DNA from: AEGEAN-183 sp964614345
Lineage (GTDB): Bacteria > Pseudomonadota > Gammaproteobacteria > Magnimaribacterales > Magnimaribacteraceae
DNA: 64,000 nt
Assembly (NCBI GenBank): GCA_964614345.1
Contig: CAZTLP010000001.1
Coordinates: forward strand, 1 to 64,000
Reading direction: 5' to 3'
The notes below the pieces were generated by a model. It did not search any database. It saw nothing but the letters and a program-made list of their open reading frames with translations, and had not been told where the DNA came from. The position numbers and the translations under genes are program-made. This document shows positions 7,426 to 16,732 of the stretch, in pieces. Positions within the stretch are counted from its first letter, which is position 1, and each line of letters opens with the position of its first letter.

Positions 7426-8991
7426 TCAAGAGACTTTATTCAAGAACTCTTTTAAATACTCTTCAAAAGGAAGGCTTTCTTGCGATTCAATCTTATTTTG
7501 TCGCTCTTCTGACAAGGAGGCCTCTCTGCTGAACTCTTCATTTCTAGAACTATTGTAGTTTTTAAAAAAAGATAAGTTGTTTTCAGCTAATTCTAGGCCA
7601 AATTCTTCATGAGAGATCTTGTTATTGATTAACCTTTCTATGACTTTAGCGCTTGGAGTTAAATCTAAGTTATCTATTTTCTCTTTCTGTTTTTGTAAAG
7701 ATTCTTTCCAGAGATTTTCTCCGTCCTGGAACACAAATTCCTTTGATTCTTCAGCTATCTCATTCATTTTTTCTAGTAAATCATTAGCTAATTCACTGAC
7801 CTTAGTCTCTGCTCCTTCATAGAAAATCTTTAAATTAGGATTTCGTCCATCGTTAATAATTTTTTTATGGTTTTCCTTTAAGGAGTTGATTTCTGTTGTT
7901 TCGAGAGGCGGACTTTCCTTGCTTAAGCAGAAAAGTAAAAATACATCTAAAAAATCTATCTGACTCCTATCTATTCCAATGGGGTTAAAAGGATCCAAAT
8001 CTACGCACCTAAGTTCAAGATACTCTATGCCCTCAGAGTTTAAAATATTAATGGGCCTTTCACCCGAGGGACAGATTCTTTTTGGTCTAATTGTGCTGTA
8101 GTACTCATTCTCTATTTGTATCACGGAGGTGTTTAATTGAATTCTTTGTTCATTCGAAAATTCACCTAAATTTTGGTAGTCACCATGGGGCTTGGTCAGT
8201 GCTGTTTTTAAGTCTTGAATGTATTCTTGAATTGAATTTATAGAAATATTGAGATCATCTTGTGTTTCGCTGATGTAACCCAGGTCACCCATTCGTAAAG
8301 AAGTAGCTTGTTGTTTAAAGTAACTTCCTTTGTTTAACCTTTTAAAGCTGCTTAGATTTTTTTCTGTAAAAGTCTCAGAGAAAGAAGGTGATGCGCCAAA
8401 AAGTAAAAAATATAACCACTCATACCTTTTAAAATTTCGGGCCATACCAAGATATATTTCACTTTTAATATCTTTAATATCTTTTTCCTTGAGACCCCTA
8501 AAATCAGCTATCTTTACAAACAATTCATCAGGCAACGAGAAGTTGTAATGAATTCCTGCAATCGCTTGCATCTTGCTTCCGTACCTATGAGCAAGCCCCT
8601 TTCTGTAGACGGTTTTCATCATTCCAGAGTTAGAGGTTCCGTATTCTCCTATCACAACGTCTTCGTTAGCACCTATTGAGCATGGCATGCTCAAGGGCCA
8701 CAATAACTCTTTGTCGATCGACTGGTGCACAAAGGCATGAAGGTCAGTTAGAAAGCTTAAACATTCTTCCACATTTGTAAAAGCAGGAGTCACAAGCTCA
8801 AGAAGTGCTTCCGAAAAATCTGTGGTTATGAATGTATTTGTAAGAGCAGAACCAAGCTTGTTAGGGTGTTTTTTCTTGGATATAGATCCTTGTGAATCTA
8901 TTCTTAAGCTTTCTTTTTCTATGCCCCTCTTGATGGACTTAAGATCATCCAAAGCACCAGATTCCCTAAGGTCCTTTAAACTTAAATGCAT
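7426..8991 (-). CDS. gshA: Glutamate-cysteine ligase
   Basis: A 521-residue ATP-dependent ligase that joins glutamate and cysteine, the first step of glutathione synthesis. It matches the gammaproteobacterial GshA type in length and motifs: KRGIEKESLRID near the N-terminus, TTDFSEALLELVTP, the FSLPDELF segment, SLRMGDLGY, RPKRICPSGERP, and YLELRCVDLDPFNPIGI. It sits alone between the quinone reductase and pckA, all on the minus strand. A glutathione-peroxidase-like gene at 48937 may use the thiol system that glutathione supports. Confidence 0.95.
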   Translation of the reverse strand: MHLSLKDLRESGALDDLKSIKRGIEKESLRIDSQGSISKKKHPNKLGSALTNTFITTDFSEALLELVTPAFTNVEECLSFLTDLHAFVHQSIDKELLWPLSMPCSIGANEDVVIGEYGTSNSGMMKTVYRKGLAHRYGSKMQAIAGIHYNFSLPDELFVKIADFRGLKEKDIKDIKSEIYLGMARNFKRYEWLYFLLFGASPSFSETFTEKNLSSFKRLNKGSYFKQQATSLRMGDLGYISETQDDLNISINSIQEYIQDLKTALTKPHGDYQNLGEFSNEQRIQLNTSVIQIENEYYSTIRPKRICPSGERPINILNSEGIEYLELRCVDLDPFNPIGIDRSQIDFLDVFLLFCLSKESPPLETTEINSLKENHKKIINDGRNPNLKIFYEGAETKVSELANDLLEKMNEIAEESKEFVFQDGENLWKESLQKQKEKIDNLDLTPSAKVIERLINNKISHEEFGLELAENNLSFFKNYNSSRNEEFSREASLSEERQNKIESQESLPFEEYLKEFLNKVS

Positions 8992-9003
8992 AATATGTAA
9001 AAA

Positions 9004-10542
9004 TTAAGTAGCTTTTGGCCCAGCCTCTACAATTTCCTGAACGACATCAAACTTAGTAAAATTTTCAGTGAATTGCTTGATTAGTTTATTCTCGTAAGAC
9101 TCATACAGGGATGGATCTTCCCAGTTTCTTACGGGGTTAAGAAGTTTACTGTCTATTCCTTCTATGGAAGTGGGTACTTGTAAGTTCATGCCCTCTATCT
9201 TTTCAGTATTTACTGAGCTTAATTTTCCTGTTTGGATGGCATTTATAATCTTTCTGGTTACAGGGATGTCAAAACGTTTTCCGGTGCCATAAGGGCCACC
9301 GGTCCAGCCGGTATTTACTAAATAAACACGGCTCCCAAATGATTCAATTCTTTCCATAAGTAAATTGGCATATATACCTGCAGGCCTTGGGAAAAAGGGC
9401 GCCCCATAACAGGTAGAGAAGGTGGTTTTGAAAGCCTCAGTAGATCCTACTTCTGTAGAACCAACAGCAGCCGTATACCCACTTAAAAAATGATAAGCAG
9501 CAGCTTCTTTGCCCAAAATAGACACTGGAGGAATAACTCCCGAAAGATCGCAGGTTAGAAAGATAACTGATTGGGGTTCTCCGGCAGAGTTTTCATTAGC
9601 CCTCTTTTCAATATGTTCTCGCGGATAAACTACTCTAGTATTTTCAGTCAAGGACGAGTCACTGTAATCAGGTATTTTGGTCTGCGGGTCAATAACTACA
9701 TTCTCCATAACACTACCATGCTTTATAGCATCCCAAATAACGGGTTCATTTTGTTGAGTTAGATCTATGCACTTGGCATAACACCCCCCCTCAAAATTAA
9801 ATACAGATCCTTCGCTCCATCCATGTTCATCGTCTCCTATTAAATCTCTATCGGGGTCTGCCGAAAGAGTTGTCTTTCCAGTGCCCGATAACCCAAAGAA
9901 AAGACATACATCACCATCTTTTCCAACATTTGCAGCACAATGCATGGGGAGAACATTTTTTTCCGGCAAAAGAAAATTTTGAACTGAAAACATGGACTTC
10001 TTCATTTCACCCGCATATTGCATACCCGCAAGCAGAACCTTTTTTTCATTAAAATTAATGATTACTGCTCCGTCACTATTGGTCCCATCTCTTTCGGGAT
10101 CACAAACAAATTCTGGAGCGCTCATAACGGACCAAGTTTCTTTATTTGATGGATTGAAAACCTCTGGTCGTATAAACATTTGTTTACCAAAAAGATTGTG
10201 CCATGCCCATTCAGTTTGAATTTCTACCGGAATGTAATGTTCCTTGTGCTCTCCTACATGCAGACTAGAAACAAAAATACCCTTTTCAGATAGGTAAAAC
10301 TCAACTCTTTGCCAGAGAGAATTAAACTTTTCGCTATCAAATGGTCTGTTTACTTCGCCCCAATCAACCTTAGAGTCTGTAATAAGGTCCTTAACAATAA
10401 ATCTATCCAAGGGACTTCGACCAGTTCTTTTACCAGTTTTAACTAATAAAGCTCCGTTGGCGGCTATCTCGCCTTCACCTCTATTAAGTGAATGCTCTAA
10501 AAGCTCATCTTGATTTAGATCTGCCTGTATATTAGCTGCCAT
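9004..10542 (-). CDS. pckA: Phosphoenolpyruvate carboxykinase (ATP)
   Basis: A 512-residue enzyme that converts oxaloacetate and ATP to phosphoenolpyruvate, the entry point of gluconeogenesis. It carries TGKRTGRSPLDRFIV near the N-terminus, the kinase-1a P-loop GLSGTGKTTLSADPDR, the metal-binding IGDDEHGW, and the adenine region NTGWTGGPYGTGKR. All of these are typical of ATP-dependent PckA. Length is close to the usual 520-540. It stands 12 bases before gshA on the same strand, with a likely promoter just upstream (TATAAT on the minus strand at 10567-10572). Confidence 0.96.
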   Translation of the reverse strand: MAANIQADLNQDELLEHSLNRGEGEIAANGALLVKTGKRTGRSPLDRFIVKDLITDSKVDWGEVNRPFDSEKFNSLWQRVEFYLSEKGIFVSSLHVGEHKEHYIPVEIQTEWAWHNLFGKQMFIRPEVFNPSNKETWSVMSAPEFVCDPERDGTNSDGAVIINFNEKKVLLAGMQYAGEMKKSMFSVQNFLLPEKNVLPMHCAANVGKDGDVCLFFGLSGTGKTTLSADPDRDLIGDDEHGWSEGSVFNFEGGCYAKCIDLTQQNEPVIWDAIKHGSVMENVVIDPQTKIPDYSDSSLTENTRVVYPREHIEKRANENSAGEPQSVIFLTCDLSGVIPPVSILGKEAAAYHFLSGYTAAVGSTEVGSTEAFKTTFSTCYGAPFFPRPAGIYANLLMERIESFGSRVYLVNTGWTGGPYGTGKRFDIPVTRKIINAIQTGKLSSVNTEKIEGMNLQVPTSIEGIDSKLLNPVRNWEDPSLYESYENKLIKQFTENFTKFDVVQEIVEAGPKAT

Positions 10543-10566
10543 GGGAGTCGTGCTGATTAAATGCGC

Positions 10567-10572
10567 ATTATA
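10567..10572 (-). promoter_or_regulatory. Likely -10 box of pckA
   Basis: A perfect TATAAT on the minus strand lies 24 bases upstream of the pckA ATG, in the short gap between dsbB and pckA. The matching -35 box is not clear; only AT-rich sequence precedes it. Confidence 0.45.
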
Positions 10573-10581
10573 GATATTTAT

Positions 10582-11103
10582 TTAACTTTTAGAATGTAAT
10601 TTCTTTGAAATAGTTAAAGAGACTACGGAATAAATTAATTGGGCTGAAAAAGCTATCAGTAACCATCCCGGAATACTAATACCTAGAAATGACCAGAGAA
10701 CTTCCGCACAATTTCCATCTCCACGTATAGCAAGCATAAAAACTTCTAAAACAGGCAAGGTTTCAAAGAGGTAATCTATATCCGGTCCACAAGACGGGAC
10801 TAGTTCGGGCGGAAGGTTTTGAAGATACAGCTGTCTAATTGAAAGCAATATTCCGCATACAATAATTGCGATAGCAAGACCAATATACGTTCTAAAAACT
10901 ATAAGTGATTGGTTTTTATGCAAAAAACCAACTAGAGACAAAAAGATTACAAGGTATACACAGGCTCTTTGAGCATAACAAAGCAGACACGGCTCAAGCA
11001 AAAGCATATGTTCAAAAAATAGAGCCACAATTATTAGACCAAGACCAGAAGCCCCCATAAGCAAAAAGAATCTTCTGCTGTCTGAAAATAATAAATCTAA
11101 CAT
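10582..11103 (-). CDS. dsbB: Disulfide bond formation protein B
   Basis: A 173-residue inner-membrane protein with four hydrophobic helices. It reoxidises DsbA and passes electrons to quinone. The two essential periplasmic cysteine pairs are present: CLLC at residues 39-42, preceded by LEP and followed by YAQR, and C105/C132 in the second loop (PSCGP and DGNCAE). It follows polA after 4 bases. The partner dsbA is in the same window at 15228, although the two are not in one operon. Confidence 0.92.
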   Translation of the reverse strand: MLDLLFSDSRRFFLLMGASGLGLIIVALFFEHMLLLEPCLLCYAQRACVYLVIFLSLVGFLHKNQSLIVFRTYIGLAIAIIVCGILLSIRQLYLQNLPPELVPSCGPDIDYLFETLPVLEVFMLAIRGDGNCAEVLWSFLGISIPGWLLIAFSAQLIYSVVSLTISKKLHSKS

Positions 11104-11107
11104 TGAA

Positions 11108-13804
11108 TTAGTGAGCCTGATCCCAATTTTTTCCTATGCCAATTTCAACTTCGAGTGGAACTGAAAGTTTTGCTGCCTTTGACATAGAGTCAGTTAAGAT
11201 TTTTTTCACTTTGCTGGTATCTTTCTCATGAGATTCAACTACCAATTCATCGTGAACTTGAAGGATTAATTTAGCATCAATTTTTTGTTCCTTTAAGGAA
11301 TCATTCACAGAAAGCATGGCTTTTTTCATTATATCGGCAGCAGTTCCTTGGACTGGAGCATTAATTGCTACCCTTTCGGCTGCCTGCCTTCTTATAGCAT
11401 TCCCAGTAGAAATTTCTGGGAGATAGAGTCTGCGTCCGTAAAGGGTTTCGACATAGCCAATTTTTTTGGTTTCAGATTTTATTGTATTCATATATTTCCT
11501 GACCCCCGGGTATCTAGAAAAATAGATGTCCATGTATTCAGCTGCTAAATTTCTATTGATACCTAATTGTTTACTTAAGCCGAAAGCAGAAATGCCATAG
11601 ATAAGGCCAAAGTTAATTGCTTTAGCACTTCTTCTCTGATTTAGGTCAACTTCTTTTATGTCGACCCCAAAAACTTCGCTCGCTGTACTGGAGTGAATAT
11701 CCTGTCCTTCTTTAAAGGCCTTTAACAGACCTTCATCTTTAGATAAATGGGCGATAACCCTTAACTCTATTTGAGAATAATCAGCGGAAATTAGCTGATA
11801 CCCTTTTGGGGCTTCAAATGCTTGTCTTATCCTTCTTCCATCTTCAGTTTTTATGGGAATATTTTGTAAATTAGGATCTGAAGAAGAAAGTCTCCCTGTT
11901 GATGTTCCAGTTTGATTGAAAGAAGTATGAATTCTTCCTGTGCTTGGAGAAATTTGCGAAGGCAACTTATCCGTATAAGTGGATTTAAGTTTGCTGAGGG
12001 TTCTGTGTTCTAAAATGATTTTAGGCAACTCATAGTCCTCAGAAAGCTGTTGAAGAACATTTTCTGCCGTGGATGGCTGACCACCTGGAGTTTTCTGAAG
12101 GATGGGGTACTTCAATTTTTCAAAAAATATTTCCTGCAACTGTTTGGGAGACCCTAAATTGAATTCTTGATCAGCTAACTCATAAGCTTCAGTTTCGAGC
12201 TTTGTAATTCTTTTGCTAAAGTTTTTAGATTGCGCCTTTAGAACCTTTTCATTCACTAGAGTTCCTGCCCGCTCCATGTCTGACAATACTGTTATTAATG
12301 GTATTTCAATTTCTTCTAATAGAGTATTTAAGACAGGTTCTTTGGCCAACCTAGATTTTAATTCTTCGTGAAGCCGATAAGTTATATCTGCGTCTTCAGA
12401 AGCATAGTGAACGGCTTGGTCAATAGGAACCAGATCAAAAGTGACTTGTTTTACTCCCTTTCCGGCAACTTCTTCAAAAGTAGTTGTTTTGTAATTCAAA
12501 TAGTATTGGGCCAATGCATCCAAATTATGTCTGGTCGCTGTGCTGTTTAAAACATAGCTCATTAACATTGTGTCGTTTTCAAAAGAAGTTAACTGAATTC
12601 CATATCTAGCAAGAATATTTCTATCAAACTTGATGTTTTGTCCAACTATTTTTATTTTTGTTGATTCAAGGATAGGCTTGAGCTTTTTTAAGACAACATC
12701 AACATCTAACTGTTCTTCTTGTTGGTGGCCCAAGGGGATATAAGCTGCTTCTCCCGATTTCACTGATAGAGAAATTCCCACCAATTTTGCATCCATATAA
12801 TCTAGGCCTGTTGTCTCAGTGTCTAAGGCCAATAAAGAGCTGTTCTTTATCTTAGTTAGCCAACTTTCAAGCTGTTTAAGTTTGGTGATACATTCATATT
12901 TTGACTGCTTTATTGCTTCTTCTTTTACTTCTTTTGCGGGCACTTCTTCTTTTTCTAACCAAGCCTTAAATTCTAACTCTGTATAAATCTCATCCAATAA
13001 TTTTTTATTTCGTTTACCTACTGTTAAGTCCTTTACGCCAACTTCTAAAGAAACGTCTTTTTTTATGGTTACTAATTCCTTTGAAATATGTAATTGGCTC
13101 ATCCCATTCCTGAGATTTTCACCCACTTTTCCTGAAATCTTTTCTGCATTTTTTATAATCTCATCAAGGCTTCCATACTCAATAAGCCATTTAACAGCTG
13201 TTTTCGGCCCTACCTTTTCGACACCCGGCACGTTATCCGATGAATCACCAACCAAAGCCAGGTAGTCAACAATTAATTTTGGCTTAACTCCAAATTTATC
13301 TTCTACTCCCTTCTCATCTAGTAGTTCGTTGCTCATAGTGTTTACAACTCTTATATGCTTATTAACAAGCTGAGTCATATCTTTATCACCCGTTGAAATG
13401 ACAGTATTTAAACCTACTTCACTTGCCTCCTTAGCCAAGGTACCGATTACATCATCTGCCTCCACTCCTTTTATGCTTAAAAGCTTTATACCCAGAGCTT
13501 CAATAATTTGATTGATGGGTTCAATTTGTTGAACGAGGTCTTCAGGCATAGGAGGTCTGTTTGCCTTGTAGTCTTTATACATTTCATGCCTAAAGGTTTT
13601 TCCTTTTGCATCAAAAATTACTGCGAGCGGACTATTAGGGTGATCTAAAAGAATCTTATTTATCATGCTAATGACTCCTCTAATAGCTCCTGTCGGTTGA
13701 TTTTTTGAGCTCATTAAAGGAGGCAGCGCATGGTATGCCCTGTAGAGATAGGAAGATCCGTCTATAAGGATGAGGGGGTTTTCAGTAGAGTTTTCTTCTG
13801 GCAT
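11108..13804 (-). CDS. polA: DNA polymerase I
   Basis: An 898-residue polymerase with all three activities apparent. The N-terminal 5'-3' exonuclease opens with LILIDGSSYLYRAYHALPP and has GDSSDNVPGV. The central 3'-5' proofreading domain keeps the catalytic D-x-E (ALDTETTGL). The polymerase domain shows motif A SADYSQIELR, motif B RRSAKAINFGLIYG and motif C QVHDELVVE. It replaces Okazaki primers and fills repair gaps. engB is upstream on the same strand, separated by a 153-base GC-structured leader; dsbB follows closely. Confidence 0.97.
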   Translation of the reverse strand: MPEENSTENPLILIDGSSYLYRAYHALPPLMSSKNQPTGAIRGVISMINKILLDHPNSPLAVIFDAKGKTFRHEMYKDYKANRPPMPEDLVQQIEPINQIIEALGIKLLSIKGVEADDVIGTLAKEASEVGLNTVISTGDKDMTQLVNKHIRVVNTMSNELLDEKGVEDKFGVKPKLIVDYLALVGDSSDNVPGVEKVGPKTAVKWLIEYGSLDEIIKNAEKISGKVGENLRNGMSQLHISKELVTIKKDVSLEVGVKDLTVGKRNKKLLDEIYTELEFKAWLEKEEVPAKEVKEEAIKQSKYECITKLKQLESWLTKIKNSSLLALDTETTGLDYMDAKLVGISLSVKSGEAAYIPLGHQQEEQLDVDVVLKKLKPILESTKIKIVGQNIKFDRNILARYGIQLTSFENDTMLMSYVLNSTATRHNLDALAQYYLNYKTTTFEEVAGKGVKQVTFDLVPIDQAVHYASEDADITYRLHEELKSRLAKEPVLNTLLEEIEIPLITVLSDMERAGTLVNEKVLKAQSKNFSKRITKLETEAYELADQEFNLGSPKQLQEIFFEKLKYPILQKTPGGQPSTAENVLQQLSEDYELPKIILEHRTLSKLKSTYTDKLPSQISPSTGRIHTSFNQTGTSTGRLSSSDPNLQNIPIKTEDGRRIRQAFEAPKGYQLISADYSQIELRVIAHLSKDEGLLKAFKEGQDIHSSTASEVFGVDIKEVDLNQRRSAKAINFGLIYGISAFGLSKQLGINRNLAAEYMDIYFSRYPGVRKYMNTIKSETKKIGYVETLYGRRLYLPEISTGNAIRRQAAERVAINAPVQGTAADIMKKAMLSVNDSLKEQKIDAKLILQVHDELVVESHEKDTSKVKKILTDSMSKAAKLSVPLEVEIGIGKNWDQAH

Positions 13805-13925
13805 CTAATTTCTTTTCTTGTTTAATTCTCGTGAGTCTATATTTAACTACTACCTTGTAAACCTTTATGAACTTTTCGTTATATTTTGGGTCTTATTTTA
13901 TACCTAAGTTAGTTAAATGATGGAT

Positions 13926-13966
13926 GCCCCGGGCACTTCCCCAAGGTACTCGGGGCCTTAAGCCCC
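13926..13966 (-). promoter_or_regulatory. GC-rich alternative hairpins between engB and polA
   Basis: GCCCCG (13926-13931) can pair with CGGGGC (13951-13956). The latter overlaps GGGGC (13952-13956), which can pair instead with GCCCC (13962-13966) across a 5-base loop. The two stems exclude each other. The region includes the engB stop codon and is strikingly GC-rich in an AT-rich setting. No U-run follows on the minus strand, so it is not a standard terminator. It may be an attenuator, processing site or small RNA; the function is inferred only. Confidence 0.4.
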
Positions 13967-14587
13967 AAGCCAATCTCCAAGAAAATCTGTTAACCCCTCA
14001 AAGCCAATACTCTTTTTTGAAGAGAAAGCTATCGCTTCTCCTGTAAGGTTCATTTCCTTAAGGACTGAGTTTGCCTTTTTTACTTCTTCTTTGACTTTAC
14101 TAGTAGAAAGTTTATCTGACTTATTAAGCAGTATTAAGAGAGGCGTATCTGTTTGATGACACCAGTCTACAAGAGTTAAATCTGAATCTTTAAACGGATG
14201 TCTAATATCCATTATGATTACTAAACCCCTAAGGCTTTTACGAAAATTAAGGTAATCAGTAATAAACCTTGCCCATTCTTTTTGAGTTTTTTTTGACACT
14301 TTGGCAAAACCATAACCAGGAAGATCAGCGATTCTTCTCATCTGTTGTTCATCCAGACAAAAAATATTGATTGCCTGAGTTCTTCCAGGAGTTTTGCTTG
14401 TTTTAGCAAGCTTCTTATTTTTTGCAAGAGCGTTTAGGACACTAGATTTTCCAGAGTTGGACCTGCCACAAAAAGCTATTTCTATTCCTTGGTCTTCAGG
14501 AAGGTCCTTTAATGAAAAACCACTAACTAGAAACCTCGCGTTAGAAAAAATATTTTGTGAATTCATAGCTTTGTTTAAATTAAACAC
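13958..14587 (-). CDS. engB: Ribosome biogenesis GTPase YihA/EngB
   Basis: A 209-residue GTPase of the TrmE-Era-EngA-EngB family, needed for 50S subunit assembly. G1 is GRSNSGKSSVLNAL, G3 is DLPGYGFAKV and G4 is NKSDKL, with a conserved TPGRTQAINIF switch region between G1 and G3. Length is normal. The stop codon falls in a GC-rich hairpin region before polA. The gene is divergent from cytochrome c4 across a 57-base gap. engB-polA proximity is common in Gammaproteobacteria, although in E. coli the two genes converge on the Spot 42 RNA gene. Confidence 0.95.
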   Translation of the reverse strand: MFNLNKAMNSQNIFSNARFLVSGFSLKDLPEDQGIEIAFCGRSNSGKSSVLNALAKNKKLAKTSKTPGRTQAINIFCLDEQQMRRIADLPGYGFAKVSKKTQKEWARFITDYLNFRKSLRGLVIIMDIRHPFKDSDLTLVDWCHQTDTPLLILLNKSDKLSTSKVKEEVKKANSVLKEMNLTGEAIAFSSKKSIGFEGLTDFLGDWLGA

Positions 14588-14603
14588 CTGGTAAAGGTTG
14601 GTA

Positions 14604-14609
14604 TATAAT
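14604..14609 (+). promoter_or_regulatory. Likely -10 box of the cytochrome c4-dsbA operon
   Basis: TATAAT in the divergent engB/cytochrome c4 gap, 35 bases before the c4 ATG. The -35 region is weak (TTAAAC-like, about 18 bases upstream). Confidence 0.45.
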
Positions 14610-14644
14610 CCTCGCCCGTATCACCAATTAGCGCAAGCATTTCT

Positions 14645-15241
14645 ATGAATTTAACAAGACTGTTCATTACTTTTTTTGCAATCCTGCTTATAGGAGCCGG
14701 GGATATTCAGTCAGGAAAAGAAAAATCTCAAATTTGTGCTGCATGCCATGCAGAGGACGGTAATAGTGTTGTGGGCTTATGGCCTTCACTTGCAGGACAA
14801 AATGAGAAGTATTTATTCAAACAGCTGAAATTAATTCAGTCTGAAGAAAGATATATAGCCGAAATGAAAGGCCAATTGGATGGGTACACAGAGCAGGACC
14901 TACAAGATATTGCAGCTTACTATTCAGCTAATAAAAATAAAATAGGGCAAGCGTCTGCTGATCTAGTAGATCAGGGCTTCAAGCTTTACTATTCTGGCAG
15001 TCTTGAAAAGGGCATACCTGCTTGTACAGCATGTCATTCTCCTAAGGGCACGGGTAACAGTCTTGCTGGGTACCCTCTCTTGAGCGGTCAAAAAACTGAA
15101 TATATTGCTAAAACCTTGAAGGATTACAGGACTGGTGAAAGACAATACTCTGAAGAGTCTGCAATTATGGTATCGATAGCTTATAAGCTCGATGATAAAG
15201 AGATAGAGGCTTTAGCAAGTTTTATAAATGGTCTTTATTAA
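14645..15241 (+). CDS. Diheme cytochrome c4
   Basis: A 198-residue periplasmic cytochrome. It has an N-terminal hydrophobic signal and two similar heme domains, each with a C-x-x-C-H site: CAACH at 31-35 and CTACH at 127-131. Each is followed by a GLWPSLAGQ- or GYPLLSGQ-type sequence and an axial-methionine region (AEMKG, AIMVSIA). Cytochrome c4 passes electrons from the bc1 complex to terminal oxidases. The 3' end overlaps dsbA by 14 bases, an arrangement seen in many Gammaproteobacteria, and one transcript is likely. Confidence 0.9.
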   Translation: MNLTRLFITFFAILLIGAGDIQSGKEKSQICAACHAEDGNSVVGLWPSLAGQNEKYLFKQLKLIQSEERYIAEMKGQLDGYTEQDLQDIAAYYSANKNKIGQASADLVDQGFKLYYSGSLEKGIPACTACHSPKGTGNSLAGYPLLSGQKTEYIAKTLKDYRTGERQYSEESAIMVSIAYKLDDKEIEALASFINGLY

Positions 15242-15884
15242 CGCAAAATTAAATCTAAAGCATCTGGCTTGGGTGTGTCTTTTATTGTTTTTTTCCTGTG
15301 CTCAAGCTGAAGAGTATGTTCAAGGAAGACATTACCAGATCTTAGATAATCCAACGGTTACAAGAAACCCCTCTAAAATTGAGGTAGTTGAAGTTTTTTG
15401 GTTTGGTTGCAATCACTGTTATGCACTTGAGTCCTATATCCAGCCTTGGAAAAAAGATCTTCCTAATGATGTAGATTTTTGGAAGTCACACATAACTTGG
15501 AATGCACAAGCTGAAACACATGCTCGCTTATTTTATTCTGCGAAAGCTCTCGGAATTGAAGAAAAAGCTATTCCTGCTGCTTTTACTGCCATATGGAGAG
15601 AGCGCAGAAATCTTCTTGGTAATTCTGAAGTTGAATACTTCTTTAAAGGCTTTGGGATAGAAAAAGAAAGATACTTGTCTGTTTCTAATTCATTCGGGGT
15701 TAATAACGCAGTTAAACAAGCCAATAACAGGATGAGGCAATGGGCTGTAACTGGAGTTCCTACAATCATAGTAAACGGCAAATATAAGGTCTCAGGTACA
15801 AGAGAAATTGGCACCAGTAAACTTCTAGAGGTAGTAGATTTCTTAATAGAGAAAGAGAGGAAGTTCTTGCCGAGTTCAAATTAG
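15228..15884 (+). CDS. dsbA: Thiol:disulfide interchange protein DsbA
   Basis: A 218-residue periplasmic oxidase that introduces disulfides into exported proteins. It has a signal peptide (to about residue 28, CAQA-EEY), a thioredoxin fold with active site FGCNHC (Cys61, Cys64), and the cis-proline loop TGVPTIIVNG. The first residue after the first Cys pair position differs from the common CPHC form (CNHC here), which could shift the redox potential. The ATG lies inside the end of the cytochrome c4 gene, suggesting translational coupling. The reoxidising partner DsbB is encoded at 10582. Confidence 0.92.
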   Translation: MVFINAKLNLKHLAWVCLLLFFSCAQAEEYVQGRHYQILDNPTVTRNPSKIEVVEVFWFGCNHCYALESYIQPWKKDLPNDVDFWKSHITWNAQAETHARLFYSAKALGIEEKAIPAAFTAIWRERRNLLGNSEVEYFFKGFGIEKERYLSVSNSFGVNNAVKQANNRMRQWAVTGVPTIIVNGKYKVSGTREIGTSKLLEVVDFLIEKERKFLPSSN

Positions 15885-15892
15885 GTACTATC

Positions 15893-16714
15893 TTGAATTC
15901 TTTTCCTGTAAGCCCTCTATTCGTTCCCGCCTCTAAGCTGGACTGGATTCAGAAGGCAGAAAACTCAGAAGCAGACGGTTTAATTATTGATCTTGAAGAT
16001 TCCGTTCCAGAAGACGAGAAGAATGTAGCCAGAGAAGCTTTAGCTGATTACTTGTCTTCTACCGAGATAAGCAAACCCTTTTTTATAAGGGTAAATCCTC
16101 TAACTACATCTTATGGAGAAAAGGATATCAATGTATTCAAAAGTACTGTCAAAAACTTTAAAGGACTAATTATTCCTAAGATAGAAGACCCCACTGAGCT
16201 TACTTCCTTAAGCGAAGACATAAAAGTAATCTTATTGATTGAAACCCCAATAGCACTAGAAAACCTTTCATTGTTAATTCAGGATAAAAAGGTCATGGGT
16301 CTTGCTTTGGGTGGGGCAGATCTTTCAGCAGAATTAGGGTCCGATATGAGCTGGGATTCTCTTTTGATGGCAAGGTCTATGATAGTAATGCAAGCGAGTA
16401 AACGCGGGCTTTTGACTATAGACAGTCCCTTCATGCAAATTAATGATGAGAAGCTTTTAGCTGAAGAGAGCAGGAAAGCTAAATCTATTGGATTTAACAG
16501 TAAATTTGCTATTCACCCAAAGCAAGCAAAGATAATTAAAGAAAGATTTTTACCTACCGAAGAGGAATTAGAGGAAGCCAAAAAGATTATTGAAGCCTAC
16601 TCCAATTCTAAAGGTGGGGCTATCTCTGTAGATGGTAAGATGGTTGATGAGCCAATTGTTAGGCTTATGAAGAAACGGTTGTGGTTATCTGGAATAGATT
16701 TAGAAAGTGAGTAG
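15893..16714 (+). CDS. CitE-like lyase (HpcH/HpaI aldolase family)
   Basis: A 273-residue TIM-barrel lyase of the CitE/malyl-CoA lyase group. It has PLFVPASKLDWIQKA at the N-terminus, the acidic LIIDLEDSVP, a FIRVNPL strand, LIIPKIEDP, LLIETPIAL, and the C-terminal GFNSKFAIHPKQ. These proteins cleave or form beta-hydroxyacyl-CoA thioesters such as malyl-CoA or citramalyl-CoA. The start is a TTG at 15893, since no ATG fits the conserved N-terminus. It lies 8 bases after dsbA and 18 before a MaoC-type hydratase. The pair suggests reversible hydration and cleavage of a CoA ester. Confidence 0.82.
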   Translation: MNSFPVSPLFVPASKLDWIQKAENSEADGLIIDLEDSVPEDEKNVAREALADYLSSTEISKPFFIRVNPLTTSYGEKDINVFKSTVKNFKGLIIPKIEDPTELTSLSEDIKVILLIETPIALENLSLLIQDKKVMGLALGGADLSAELGSDMSWDSLLMARSMIVMQASKRGLLTIDSPFMQINDEKLLAEESRKAKSIGFNSKFAIHPKQAKIIKERFLPTEEELEEAKKIIEAYSNSKGGAISVDGKMVDEPIVRLMKKRLWLSGIDLESE

Positions 16715-16732
16715 AGGATTGAGGAGAAATTT

